From an uncultured Thioclava sp. (lineage in GTDB: Bacteria > Pseudomonadota > Alphaproteobacteria > Rhodobacterales > Rhodobacteraceae): a stretch of 64,000 bases of DNA. Where the stretch lies: positions 53,619 through 117,618 of the forward strand of contig NZ_CAJYBT010000007.1 of NCBI RefSeq assembly GCF_913064665.1, read 5' to 3'. Position numbers and translations under genes: made by a program. Shown in pieces: positions 1-8,314 of the stretch (position 1 is its first letter; every line of letters starts with the position of its first letter). The notes under the pieces were generated by a model, which had not been told where the DNA came from, did no database searches, and worked only from the letters and a program-made list of their open reading frames with translations.

Positions 1-40
1 GCGCGAAAGGCGCGCCGTCGCGTTCTTGGCCTGGTTCGGA

Positions 41-125
41 GTGCCTCCGGCGGGAGTATTTAGCGCTAGATGAAACCCAAGATCCACATTTCATCTAGCC
101 CCTAAATACTCCCCGCGGAGCGTCC
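41..125. repeat. REP-like palindromic element, copy 1
   Basis: Two arms form a long imperfect inverted repeat. The left arm runs from GTGCCTCCGGCGGGAGTATT (41) to CTAGATGAAA (about 75). After about 13 bases the right arm runs from TTTCATCTAG (about 89) to CTCCCCGCGGAG (about 109-120). The same two arms occur in swapped order at 26735-26819. The element lies just past the 3' end of the glycosyltransferase gene and could fold into a terminator-like hairpin. Short GC-rich palindromes ending gene units are common in Rhodobacteraceae. Confidence 0.7.
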
Positions 126-150
126 CCACGCACGATCCAGAGAGCCGTCC

Positions 151-2466
151 TTAGTGTGCCGCCTCATCGGGCGGATCCACGGTGAAAAAGAAATCGCGCG
201 GGAGGTCGCGCAGATGCAGATCCTCCGGGATCACATGGGGCCCGACATTGAACACCGCAGAGCCGAAATGCGTCAGCAGCGTTGAGAGTTTTTCAAAGCG
301 TTGCGAGGTGAGCGTGGCGTAAAATTCTGCCTGATCGGGGCGCGCCATCAGTTCCGCTATTTTGGCGCGGTGGCAGGCAACGCTATGGGCATGTGCGGCG
401 GCGATTTCGGGGTCAGCCATCATCCGGTCGAACGCGGCCTTGGCGGCGGGCAGCATGCGCTGGATCGAGGTTTCGAGCTGCGCATTGTGGTTCATGCGAA
501 ACCAGTAATTCAGCCCTTGGTCCCGATCGACATGGTTCACCCGGCCGCGGTCGCGTTTCACCAGAAAACTTTCCGCCGAGCGCACCGCGTAATGATTGAG
601 CTGGACCCAATCATAGCCGTAAGTGTCCAGCGTTGAGCGCCAGCCATTGCGAAACATCTCACGCGGCATCGGCTTGCCTGACCCGTTGAGCCATTTCACC
701 TGATCCCACAGGTCGGGCACCAACCCCTTGGGGCGATGCACACCCAGCTTTTTATACAGATCGACATTGCGAAACAGTGTCTTGAACCCCCACGCCTGAT
801 GGGGTTTGCGCACGACTTCGGGGGCGCAGCGGGTGAATTGTTCGGTGATAAAGCGATCCTCGAAATGATGCACGTCATCATTGCCAAAGAGCCGCCATGT
901 CAGCGAAATCATATTCGCTTCGCCCAACGCCTTATACAGTGCCGGCAGGGTGCCATCACCGATCTTGATATCGATGAACTCATCCACATCCATGCAGATC
1001 GACCAGCCAGCATTCTGGATCATCGGCTCGTTTTCCGCTGCGGCGAGGGCCGCGTGCTGGGGCTTCATATCCACCATCGTGCGAAACGGGTTTTCACGAT
1101 GCGCCACGATCCCCTTGCGTTCCAGCAGGTCCAGCATTGTGTCGGTGCCGTCGGTGCAATCATTGGTGTAGATCAGGAAATCATCGACCCCGATCGCGCG
1201 GTGATAGGCCAGCCATTCTAGAATGAAGGGCCCTTCGTTTTTCATCGTGGTGATGATCGCGGTGCGCCCGGCATGGAGCGCCTTTTTCGGGGCCGCCTTG
1301 ATTTTGGACACGGGCGGGCGGATCGGCTTATGGCCCCAGACCTGCTTGGATAGCTCCAACAGCTGGGCATCTTCGACCAATGAGGTCTTGGGCACCAGTT
1401 CCGCCGCCGACACGCCCGGCACACGAATCGCCATCGCGCGCCAGAAGCCGTAGATCAGCCCCGGATCGGGCTTGGCATAGCTGACGCGCAGCAGCCGCCA
1501 GGTGCTTTCGAGACCCGCTTTGGCAGGCGCGCATCCCCAGCGCGCAATGCCGCGGCGCGCATCGAAGGGGCGGCAGATGTGATCGGGGAAACGCTCGGAC
1601 GCGCCCTCACGCACGCGCCAAGGATAAATCCGGTGACCCGCCAGCAGGATCACCCCGTTTTCGGCGGCCTGCGCGGCCTCAAACGCGGTGGGGCTGGTGT
1701 GATCATGCGGGCGCAGCAGGTCGGTGACATCGAGGATCAACACCGCCGCCGCCTTGGCAAAAAAGCGCCATTTGACGATCTCAAACACCAGCGCCTCGCC
1801 CAAGGGGGCGCGCCAGGGATCGGGGGCGGGCGGCTCCATCCGGTCTTTGCCCGGTGCGTCGGGAGCCAAAAAGACGTGTGATTCTGGGCCTTGATCGGGC
1901 TTGCCCAACGGCAAGTCACATTCCAGCAGCACGACCGGCAAATCCAGCTCGCGCAGATCCATCCCCTCTTGCAGCGCTTTGGCAAAATCAGCGGGGCTGC
2001 CAGCAGGGCTATCGGGCGGGGCGCGGTTCAAGATCACCGCCCCCGTTGCCCCATGGTGATCGTGATGCCAGCTTAGCCAATCCAGCACGGTTTCGACGCT
2101 TTCCTCAAGGCGCTGGCCAAACAGGCAGTTGCGCCCCTCAAAAATATCCCAATCGGGCGCGGCGGGGTTGAGCGGCATCAGCACCTGAGCCCCGTCATCG
2201 CCGCGCAGCGCAATCTGGGTGGGGCCGGGGGCGTCGGGGGCCAGCACGGTCATCGTGGCTCCTGCGACACCGCGCGCCTCGATCAGACGGGCGGCACCGG
2301 CGATTGGCGTGTCGATGAACTGCTCGGGGGCTGAGGGGCGGGCGAAAAAGGCGCGCAGCTGCGGGGTGCCATCTTGCATCCATCCCACCGTATCCAGCAG
2401 CGCAGGACCAGTCCCGATGCCAGCCTGTGAGTGCATCTTTCGCCGGATCACGCGGTGCTCGCCCAT
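151..2466 (-). CDS. Family 2 glycosyltransferase (Glyco_tranf_2_4 type), multidomain
   Basis: About 771 residues. The C-terminal half carries the glycosyltransferase fold: a TMKNEGPFILEWLAYHR segment near residue 405 and CMDVDEF, the DxD-like metal/nucleotide-sugar motif, near residue 495. Family members transfer a sugar from a nucleotide sugar, often in exopolysaccharide or surface glycan synthesis. The first 400 residues match nothing I recognise. The frame stays open to 2748, but I chose ATG 2466 because GAGCAAGAGG stands a few bases upstream, and the residues before it look non-coding. It appears monocistronic. Acceptor and product are unknown. Confidence 0.85.
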   Translation of the reverse strand: MGEHRVIRRKMHSQAGIGTGPALLDTVGWMQDGTPQLRAFFARPSAPEQFIDTPIAGAARLIEARGVAGATMTVLAPDAPGPTQIALRGDDGAQVLMPLNPAAPDWDIFEGRNCLFGQRLEESVETVLDWLSWHHDHHGATGAVILNRAPPDSPAGSPADFAKALQEGMDLRELDLPVVLLECDLPLGKPDQGPESHVFLAPDAPGKDRMEPPAPDPWRAPLGEALVFEIVKWRFFAKAAAVLILDVTDLLRPHDHTSPTAFEAAQAAENGVILLAGHRIYPWRVREGASERFPDHICRPFDARRGIARWGCAPAKAGLESTWRLLRVSYAKPDPGLIYGFWRAMAIRVPGVSAAELVPKTSLVEDAQLLELSKQVWGHKPIRPPVSKIKAAPKKALHAGRTAIITTMKNEGPFILEWLAYHRAIGVDDFLIYTNDCTDGTDTMLDLLERKGIVAHRENPFRTMVDMKPQHAALAAAENEPMIQNAGWSICMDVDEFIDIKIGDGTLPALYKALGEANMISLTWRLFGNDDVHHFEDRFITEQFTRCAPEVVRKPHQAWGFKTLFRNVDLYKKLGVHRPKGLVPDLWDQVKWLNGSGKPMPREMFRNGWRSTLDTYGYDWVQLNHYAVRSAESFLVKRDRGRVNHVDRDQGLNYWFRMNHNAQLETSIQRMLPAAKAAFDRMMADPEIAAAHAHSVACHRAKIAELMARPDQAEFYATLTSQRFEKLSTLLTHFGSAVFNVGPHVIPEDLHLRDLPRDFFFTVDPPDEAAH

Positions 2467-2839
2467 AAAAACCTCTTGCTCGACTTTATGCTGTCCTAAC
2501 ATGCGCATGTGCTGTCGCGAAGCCCGCGCGTGGGGGTGTGGGGCATGTGTTTCATGTGAATTTGGCAGCGCCGCGGTCAAGACGGCGGCAGAATAAAGGT
2601 ATCTCTGCGCAGCTTGCGGGACGAGTGCGACTGGCACTCCAGCCCGGCGCAAGTTTGCGGGCGTCAAAGGCGCGTGGCGCAAGGCAGGAACTGCGACATT
2701 GCGCCGCGCTCTTGGCGAGAATTGCGCCGCGTTTCCATGGATTTGCAAGAAAACTGGGGAAATCTCACGCAGGGCTCACTCCACTCTGTCAGAAACGTGA
2801 CCCGCGGAACAGTTTGTCGCAGTTTCATCCGCGTGGTTT
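2467..2839. other. Upstream region of the glycosyltransferase, no gene called
   Basis: About 370 bases between the chosen glycosyltransferase start and the small-RNA promoter. The glycosyltransferase frame remains open as far as 2748, but the translation is rich in Arg, Ala and His with no domain character and has no good ribosome site. It presumably holds the divergent promoters of the glycosyltransferase and of the small RNA; I see no clear hexamers on the minus strand. Confidence 0.4.
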
Positions 2840-3010
2840 TTGACATAAATCAATCTCAGCACAGAGATACTCCCATATCAATCAGTGCATCGGGTCCTAG
2901 ATCTCCCAATCGCGGCTTCGGCCAATTGGACCCGATCAGAGGATAGACGTTCTCCCTTGTCTTTCCCCTAAATGCGCCGCGGGTCTCCCTCCCGCGGCGC
3001 TTTAATTTTT
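2840..3010 (+). ncRNA. Candidate structured small RNA with CUCCC motifs
   Basis: A TTGACA box at 2840-2845 is followed 17-18 bases later by a weak -10 (about 2863-2869). Downstream is a perfect 9-bp stem, ATCGGGTCC (2889-2897) with GGACCCGAT (2928-2936), and the unit ends in a 10-bp terminator hairpin with a U-rich tail. No open frame with a ribosome site fits between. CTCCC occurs at four places (about 2869, 2902, 2952 and 2985), the last in the terminator loop. Exposed CUCCC repeats resemble the anti-Shine-Dalgarno loops of known alphaproteobacterial small RNAs such as the CcsR/alpha-r14 group, but I cannot assign it to a family. The 5' end is uncertain, probably near 2870. Confidence 0.5.
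2974..3010 (+). terminator. Rho-independent terminator of the candidate small RNA
   Basis: Perfect 10-bp stem GCGCCGCGGG (2974-2983) with CCCGCGGCGC (2991-3000), a 7-base loop TCTCCCT and then TTTAATTTTT. It is a strong plus-strand terminator with no protein gene in front of it, which is the main argument for an RNA gene here. Confidence 0.85.
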
Positions 3011-3476
3011 CTCAAGGCTGTTGATCCGGGTGATGCGTGATGCGTGGCGCACGAGGGGACGTCCTAACGGATTGTTTGAAAACCGTCTCAAGTGCGCCCA
3101 GCCCTCTGTCATTGACACATCAGTGGAAACAGTGATCGAGACACGCGCAGTTTCAGGGGGAGGGCGGCAGACTCGTTGCTCAACGGGAGTGTTATCAACG
3201 AGAGTCTCGCTGGATTTGCCGCAAACTGACGGCACCTTTGACAACTTCATAGCTAGAGCGCCATGGAGTGGCCGTTTCAAACGGCGTGCCAAGCGAAAGC
3301 CTGTTTCTGAGAGATCAGGCGCTGGACGCGATCCCGAAGCCTGCGCTGAATGAGATTTCCAAGCTATTCAATGTCTCGCGCAGGGATTTGGGCAAATTGA
3401 GCGTCACGCCAAAAACAAACGCGTCTTGATCAAGCGCGCGGCTCTTTCCGGCTGACTCTCACGTGCCTGCGCCCAT
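3011..3476. other. Gene-poor stretch with a possible decayed coding fragment
   Basis: No complete gene is visible in about 465 bases. A plus-strand frame open from 3253 to the TGA at 3427-3429 reads naturally at its C-terminal end (RDQALDAIPKPALNEISKLF, then NVSRRDLGK), unlike the low-complexity Arg/Ala strings of shadow frames. It has no good start or ribosome site and a stop at 3250-3252, so it may be the 3' remnant of a lost gene. I do not recognise the family. Confidence 0.2.
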
Positions 3477-3507
3477 GAAAAAGCCCTCCCGAAATGGGGA
3501 GGGCTTT
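3477..3507 (-). terminator. Rho-independent terminator of infC
   Basis: An 11-bp perfect stem AAAGCCCTCCC (3480-3490) / GGGAGGGCTTT (3497-3507) with a 6-base loop. Read on the minus strand it ends in a U run and sits 24 bases past the infC stop, so infC is transcribed without rpmI-rplT downstream. Confidence 0.85.
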
Positions 3508-3530
3508 GTCGATTTCAGACTGGATCGGTC

Positions 3531-4073
3531 TTAGCGCGTCGAGCCGATCATCATCACCATTTGGCGGCCCTCAAGACGGGGCATCGATTCAACCTTGCCC
3601 AACTCGCCTACATCGTCGCGCACGCGGTTGAGCAGCTCAAGGCCAAGGTTCTGGTGTGCCATCTCGCGGCCCCGGAAGCGCAGGGTGACTTTCACCTTGT
3701 CGCCATTCTCGAGGAACTTGATCACGTTGCGCATTTTCACTTCGTAATCATGCACATCGGTACCGGGCCGGAACTTGACCTCTTTGATCTCGATGATCTT
3801 TTGCTTTTTGCGGGCTTCGGCTTCGCGCTTTTGCTGTTCATATTTGAACTTGCCAAAATCCATGATTTTGCAGACCGGCGGGTCGGCATTGGGAGAGATT
3901 TCCACCAAGTCGAGACCGGCCTCTTCGGCCATGCTCATCGCTTCGCGCGGCGTCACAACGCCGACATTCTCGCCCTCTGCCCCAATCAGGCGAATTTCGT
4001 TCGAACGGATACGGCCATTGACACGGGGTCCGGTGTCGCGGGTCGGCGGGGCGTTATGCGGTCTGCGGGCTAT
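3531..4073 (-). CDS. infC: Translation initiation factor IF-3, ATA start
   Basis: IF-3 binds the 30S subunit, blocks 50S joining and proofreads the start codon. The body from [14 protein letters not shown] to the C-terminal MVMMIGSTR is typical. Starting at the first ATG or GTG (3956) would remove part of the N-terminal domain. In frame upstream the sequence continues [38 protein letters not shown], the standard alphaproteobacterial IF-3 N-terminus, back to an ATA at 4073-4071. AGAAGGA lies 8 bases before that ATA. The product is 180 aa, the usual length. AUU/AUA/AUC starts are the known basis of infC autoregulation. The gene is monocistronic, with its own terminator. Confidence 0.95.
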   Translation of the reverse strand: MARRPHNAPPTRDTGPRVNGRIRSNEIRLIGAEGENVGVVTPREAMSMAEEAGLDLVEISPNADPPVCKIMDFGKFKYEQQKREAEARKKQKIIEIKEVKFRPGTDVHDYEVKMRNVIKFLENGDKVKVTLRFRGREMAHQNLGLELLNRVRDDVGELGKVESMPRLEGRQMVMMIGSTR

Positions 4074-4316
4074 GGTGGGAATCCTTCTGTAGCCAATATG
4101 ATTTCAGGCGCAAAACATAGTCCTACGCGCCTTGGCTTTCAACCGCAAAGCGTTGGGAACCGGGCTGCAGGGATGCGCGTTGTCAAGATTGGCGGGTTTG
4201 CGCGCGCAGAGCGGTGGGAAACCGGCCCGTTTTGGGAGGTTGCGTTTGGCAATCTTAGCGCGCTGACATAAGTATGTGCATAATATTAGTGTCAGTTGAG
4301 TAAGAGGGATTTCACC

Positions 4317-5180
4317 ATGAATAAGAATGTAGGCTATGCTATTGCGGCCATTGTGATCGTTGCGGCCGTTGCCGTTTTTGTCACCACTTCGCAAAATCCG
4401 ATGCCCCCCGCCGCGCCAGAGGCGCAGACAAGCGGGCAAACAACGCCCGGCTCAGTGATCGACGGCGCCAAACAGGCCGTTGGCGATGCCGCGCAATCCA
4501 CCAAAGACGGCGTGAATGCAGCGGTTGATGCCACCAGTGAGGCGGCGCAATCGGCGGCTGACGGGGCAAAAACGGCAGTGGATGCGGCCAAGACGGCTGC
4601 GGATAAGGCGGCTGCGGCTGCGGGCGATGCCTCGCAAGCGGCCAGCGATGCTGCAAAGGCCACGGTTGATGCCGCAACGCAAAGCGCCACGGATGCCGCC
4701 AGTGAGGCAGCCGATGCCGCAACGCAAGCTGCGCAAGCCGCTACCGATGCCGCCAATGCCGCCGCCAACGCGGCCTCGCAAGCGACGGTGAATGCCGATG
4801 ATTCGGTGACCGAGGGGGCCGCGAGTGCCGCCACATCTGCCGCCGAAGCCGCCACCAACGCCGCCAATGCGGCTGCAGATGCGGCCTCGGCTGCGACCAA
4901 TGCGGCGGAAACCGCATCGCAAACCGCTAATGACACCGCCGCCAATGCGCAAAGCAATGCCGCAGCGACGGGCGAGGGCGCGGTGCCCGGTGTGATGGAT
5001 GCCGCCAAGGCGCTCACGGTTGACGGGTTTGACGCCGATATGGTCGAGAAGATGATCGACGACTCGGCGCTGCCTGCTGCGACCAAGATGCCGCTCAAAA
5101 CCGCCGTTGAAAGTGCGCGCAACAATCCCGCTTTGGTGAAGGGTGTGCTGGATCAGGTGCGCTCGGCTTTGGGCATGTAA
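4317..5180 (+). CDS. Alanine-rich membrane-anchored protein of unknown function
   Basis: 287 aa. Residues 5-25 form one hydrophobic segment (GYAIAAIVIVAAVAVFV), so the protein is probably anchored in the inner membrane with the rest in the periplasm. Residues 45-225 are a low-complexity Ala/Asp/Thr/Ser/Lys helix with repeats such as DAA, SAADGAK and DAANAAANAA, resembling LEA-like or histone-H1-like amphipathic helices. The last 60 residues (VDGFDADMVEKMIDDSALP onward) are ordinary sequence and may be a small folded domain. ATG 4317 follows AAGAGGGA. The gene is divergent from infC and has its own terminator. No function can be assigned. Confidence 0.75.
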   Translation: MNKNVGYAIAAIVIVAAVAVFVTTSQNPMPPAAPEAQTSGQTTPGSVIDGAKQAVGDAAQSTKDGVNAAVDATSEAAQSAADGAKTAVDAAKTAADKAAAAAGDASQAASDAAKATVDAATQSATDAASEAADAATQAAQAATDAANAAANAASQATVNADDSVTEGAASAATSAAEAATNAANAAADAASAATNAAETASQTANDTAANAQSNAAATGEGAVPGVMDAAKALTVDGFDADMVEKMIDDSALPAATKMPLKTAVESARNNPALVKGVLDQVRSALGM

Positions 5181-5208
5181 CGCCCCCGCTGTCGCACGCG
5201 AAACCAAG

Positions 5209-5241
5209 CCCCGCGCAATTCAGGTTGCGCGGGGTTTTCCG
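5209..5241 (+). terminator. Rho-independent terminator
   Basis: Perfect 10-bp stem CCCCGCGCAA (5209-5218) / TTGCGCGGGG (5225-5234), a 6-base loop, then TTTTCCGTTTT. It ends the transcript of the alanine-rich protein. Confidence 0.8.
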
Positions 5242-5313
5242 TTTTAGCGAGGGTGCGCGCAGGAACGTGTCAGGCTTGGCGCGCGTTGTCCTATGACAGC
5301 AAAGGAGAGCCCC

Positions 5314-5994
5314 ATGACACATGACCTAACCTTGCAATCGCGCGCATCCGTCACCCACGACACCCATCACCTACGTTTCAAGCGCCCGAAAGACCTGTCG
5401 TGCACTCCCGGTCAGGCGGTCGATCTGAGCTTGATGCGCGAGGGTTGGAGCGATCAGGCCCGCCCGTTCACGCCCGTTAATGGCAGTGAGGGCGACACGC
5501 TGGATTTCATTATCAAAAGCTATCCTGACCATGAGGGCGTCACGGCGCAAATCGCGACGCTGCAGCCGGGCGAAAAGGTGCAAATCTCGGACCCGTGGGG
5601 CGCTATTCATGATGCGGGCCCCGGCACGTTCATTGCGGGCGGCGCAGGGATCACGCCGTTCATCGCAATCCTGCGCGCGCGCCTGTTGCGTGAGGGGGCA
5701 TTGGGCGGGTCGACCCTGATTTTCTCCAACAAAACCGAGGCCGACATCATCTTGCGCAAAGAGTTCGAGGCGATGGAGGGGCTGGAAACGATCTGGCTTG
5801 TCACGGATGAGGCCAATCCGGGGCCGGGTGTGCAAAACGAAAAGATTGACCGCCATTTCCTGCGCAATCACGCAACCGCCGCCAATGCGCCGTTCTATAT
5901 CTGCGGTCCGGATGCGATGGTCGATGATATCGAGGAAATGTTGATTTCTTTCGGCATCGCCAAGTCAGATATCATTCGCGAGGATTTCAGCTAA
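5314..5994 (+). CDS. Flavodoxin/ferredoxin reductase-type FAD oxidoreductase
   Basis: 226 aa with the ferredoxin-NADP reductase fold: a FAD-binding beta-barrel (the RPFTPVNG segment near residue 50 replaces the usual RxYS motif), then a nucleotide-binding half with the GGAGITPF motif near residue 108 and a C-terminal YICGPDAMVDDIEEML, the CGP motif of NAD(P)H binding. No 2Fe-2S domain follows. It should move electrons from NAD(P)H through FAD to an unknown partner. ATG 5314 follows AAAGGAGAG; an upstream in-frame ATG at 5293 has no such site. It is convergent with fpr, 33 bases apart. Confidence 0.85.
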   Translation: MTHDLTLQSRASVTHDTHHLRFKRPKDLSCTPGQAVDLSLMREGWSDQARPFTPVNGSEGDTLDFIIKSYPDHEGVTAQIATLQPGEKVQISDPWGAIHDAGPGTFIAGGAGITPFIAILRARLLREGALGGSTLIFSNKTEADIILRKEFEAMEGLETIWLVTDEANPGPGVQNEKIDRHFLRNHATAANAPFYICGPDAMVDDIEEMLISFGIAKSDIIREDFS

Positions 5995-6027
5995 GGGCGC
6001 GAAAAGGGCCGACCGCCTGAGTCCGAC

Positions 6028-6846
6028 CTAGATGCCCTCGCCGACGAATGCCTTTTCGACCACATATTCGCGCGGCTCGGAATTGGCGCCTTCGCGCAGT
6101 CCGAACCCTTCAAGCACGGCCATCACGTCCTTGTTGAACGCAAGGCTGCCACAGACCATTGCGCGGTCGGTGGCCGGGTCCATCGGCGCGATGCCGAGAT
6201 CCTTGAACACCTTGCCGTTCTCCAAGTTCGTGGTGATGCGGCCCATATGGGGGAATTCTTCGCGCGTGGTGGTGGGGTAGTATTTCAACTTGCCCTCGAC
6301 CATCTCGCCGATCAGCTCGTCATTGACGAGGTTCTCAACCAGTTGGCGACCATATTCCAGCTCTTCGATGGTGCGGCAGGTATGCATCATCACCACCTCG
6401 TCGAATTTCTCATAAGTCTCGGGGTCGCGCATCAGCGAGGCAAAGGGCGCAATCCCGGTGCCAGTGGCCAGAAACCACACCCGCTTGCCCGGCAGTAGCG
6501 CGTCATGCACCAGCGTGCCCACGGGTTTGGGGCGCAGGATGACCTCGTCCCCCGGCTGGATATGTTGCAGCTTTGAGGTCAGCGGCCCATCGGGCACCTT
6601 GATCGAATAAAACTCCAGCTCTTCGTCCCAGTTGGGCGAGGCGATGGAATAGGCGCGCAGCAAGGGTTTGCCATTATCGCCCATCAGCCCGATCATCACG
6701 AACTCACCCGAGCGAAAGCGCAAGCTTTGCGGGCGGCTCACGCGAAAGGAAAACAGCCGGTCGGTCCAATGGGTGACCTCGGTCACGGTCTGGGCATCGG
6801 GCAGGGTCTTGACCTTGGGAATCTCGTTCACGGCACTCTCGTTCAT
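6028..6846 (-). CDS. fpr: Ferredoxin--NADP reductase
   Basis: 272 aa, the normal length for bacterial FPR. The FAD motif RAYSIASP (about residue 80) and TGTGIAPF (about residue 127) are intact, and the C-terminus CGSLAFNKDV followed by REYVVEKAFVGEGI is typical of proteobacterial FPR, where the C-terminal residues shape NADP selectivity. It exchanges electrons between NADPH and ferredoxin or flavodoxin in the cytoplasm. The P450 gene lies upstream on the same strand, 179 bases away, so FPR is a plausible redox partner for it, though the gap suggests separate promoters. Confidence 0.93.
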   Translation of the reverse strand: MNESAVNEIPKVKTLPDAQTVTEVTHWTDRLFSFRVSRPQSLRFRSGEFVMIGLMGDNGKPLLRAYSIASPNWDEELEFYSIKVPDGPLTSKLQHIQPGDEVILRPKPVGTLVHDALLPGKRVWFLATGTGIAPFASLMRDPETYEKFDEVVMMHTCRTIEELEYGRQLVENLVNDELIGEMVEGKLKYYPTTTREEFPHMGRITTNLENGKVFKDLGIAPMDPATDRAMVCGSLAFNKDVMAVLEGFGLREGANSEPREYVVEKAFVGEGI

Positions 6847-7025
6847 GGCTCAGGATTTAAAATCGCAACACAACTTATCGGGTCCGGATACGGGGTTTCC
6901 CGCTCGGTCTTCCTTGATCTGGCGCAAACCTCGCCAGAACCCCGGTGATAGCGGGGAAATGCCGCAGGGAAAAGCGTTTGGCGCGAAACAGTATTCGCAT
7001 GCGCGCGTTGCGGATGGAAATCCGT

Positions 7026-8204
7026 TCAGTAGCGCAGGTTCAGCGCCTCCAGCCCGTGAAAATGATACAGATCGCCATAAAGCGGCGGCTGGGCCAAGCG
7101 CATCGCGGGCAGGCGTGCGAACAGGATCGGCAGTGCGATGCGCATCTCAAGACGCGCGAGCGGTGCGCCAATACAGAAATGCGTCCCCGCCCCGAACGAG
7201 AAATTGGTCTTTACCGGGCGCGTCGGATTGAACGTGTTGGGACGGTCCCAGGTGTCGGGGTCGCGATTGGCCCCGGCCAGCAGCAGCCCGATCTGAGTGC
7301 CCGCCTTGATCACCTCACCCTGAAAGCTGACATCTTCATAGGCCCAGCGGGTAAACAGATGCAGCGGCGGATCAAAACGCAGGATTTCTTCCAGTGTGCC
7401 ATCGACGCGATCCTCGCCCAGCAGGGGCGCATCGCGCTGCTCCAGCAGGGTTTTCACGCCATTTCCAATGGTATGCACAGTCGCTTCATGCCCGGCATTA
7501 AGCAGCAAGACCACCGTTGCGATCAACTCATCGCGGCTCAGATGGGTGCCGTCTTCCTGCACTGCGATCAGACCCGATAGCAGATCATCGCCGGGCGCTT
7601 TGCGCCGTGTCTCGATCAGCGCGCTCAGATAGTCGGTGAAAGCCTGCGCGGCTTGCGTGGCCTCGGCCTCTAGCACGTCATTGCGGCGCGCCTGATACAT
7701 CTGCACCATCGCATTGGACCACGCCAGCAGATCGGGCGCATCGGTTTCGGGCACGCCAAGCAACCGCGCGATCACGATCACGGGCAGGGGCTTGGCAAAA
7801 TGCTTCAGCAGATCACCGCCACCATCGGGCATGTCGTCAATCAGGCGATGACATAGCGCGGTGATATCGGGCGCAAGTGCCGCGATCCGCCCCGAGGTAA
7901 AGGCGCGCACCACCAAGCGGCGCAAGCGCGTATGGTGCGGGGCCTCAAGTTCCAGCATCGAATGGCGCTCAAGCGCGTAAAACGCTTCAAGATGGGGCGG
8001 TGTGGGGTGGGCATGTTCTGCCGGGATTTCGCGCCCCAAACGTCGATCGCGCAGCGCCGCGCCCACAACAACCGCGCGCGCCGTGACGGGCATCTTGTAA
8101 TGGGACCAATGCACGAACGGGCCGGCCGCGCGCACACGGTCATAAAACGGATAGGGGTTTTGCACGAATTCCGCATCCAGCGGCGATTGGGTCAGGGTCT
8201 GCAT
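7026..8204 (-). CDS. Cytochrome P450
   Basis: 392 aa, a soluble bacterial P450. Visible motifs are the I-helix AGHEAT, the K-helix ExxR (EEILRFDPPLHLFTRWA) and the heme-thiolate loop FGAGTHFCIGAPLA near residue 340, whose Cys is the axial heme ligand. It should carry out an NAD(P)H-dependent monooxygenation; the substrate cannot be read from the sequence. ATG 8204 follows CTGGAGCC; longer in-frame starts add residues unlike P450s. No ferredoxin gene is adjacent, but fpr is next downstream on the same strand. Confidence 0.93.
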   Translation of the reverse strand: MQTLTQSPLDAEFVQNPYPFYDRVRAAGPFVHWSHYKMPVTARAVVVGAALRDRRLGREIPAEHAHPTPPHLEAFYALERHSMLELEAPHHTRLRRLVVRAFTSGRIAALAPDITALCHRLIDDMPDGGGDLLKHFAKPLPVIVIARLLGVPETDAPDLLAWSNAMVQMYQARRNDVLEAEATQAAQAFTDYLSALIETRRKAPGDDLLSGLIAVQEDGTHLSRDELIATVVLLLNAGHEATVHTIGNGVKTLLEQRDAPLLGEDRVDGTLEEILRFDPPLHLFTRWAYEDVSFQGEVIKAGTQIGLLLAGANRDPDTWDRPNTFNPTRPVKTNFSFGAGTHFCIGAPLARLEMRIALPILFARLPAMRLAQPPLYGDLYHFHGLEALNLRY

Positions 8205-8314
8205 ATCGGCTCCAGTTGCATGGCCCCAATTGGCCCGAGACGCCCGCCTGTTGCAAGCCTCGCGCTTGCACTTTGGCGTCTGCCGCGCCACCAATAAGCG
8301 CAGCGGAGGATATC

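Noticed and set aside
3561..4271. A 236-codon plus-strand frame over infC
   Set aside because: Opposite strand of infC; it has no start signal, and its sequence mirrors a conserved gene.
4334..5125. Antisense and out-of-frame open frames across the alanine-rich gene
   Set aside because: They arise from the GCC/GCG repeats of the Ala codons. Only the plus-strand frame has a ribosome site, a membrane segment and a natural C-terminus.
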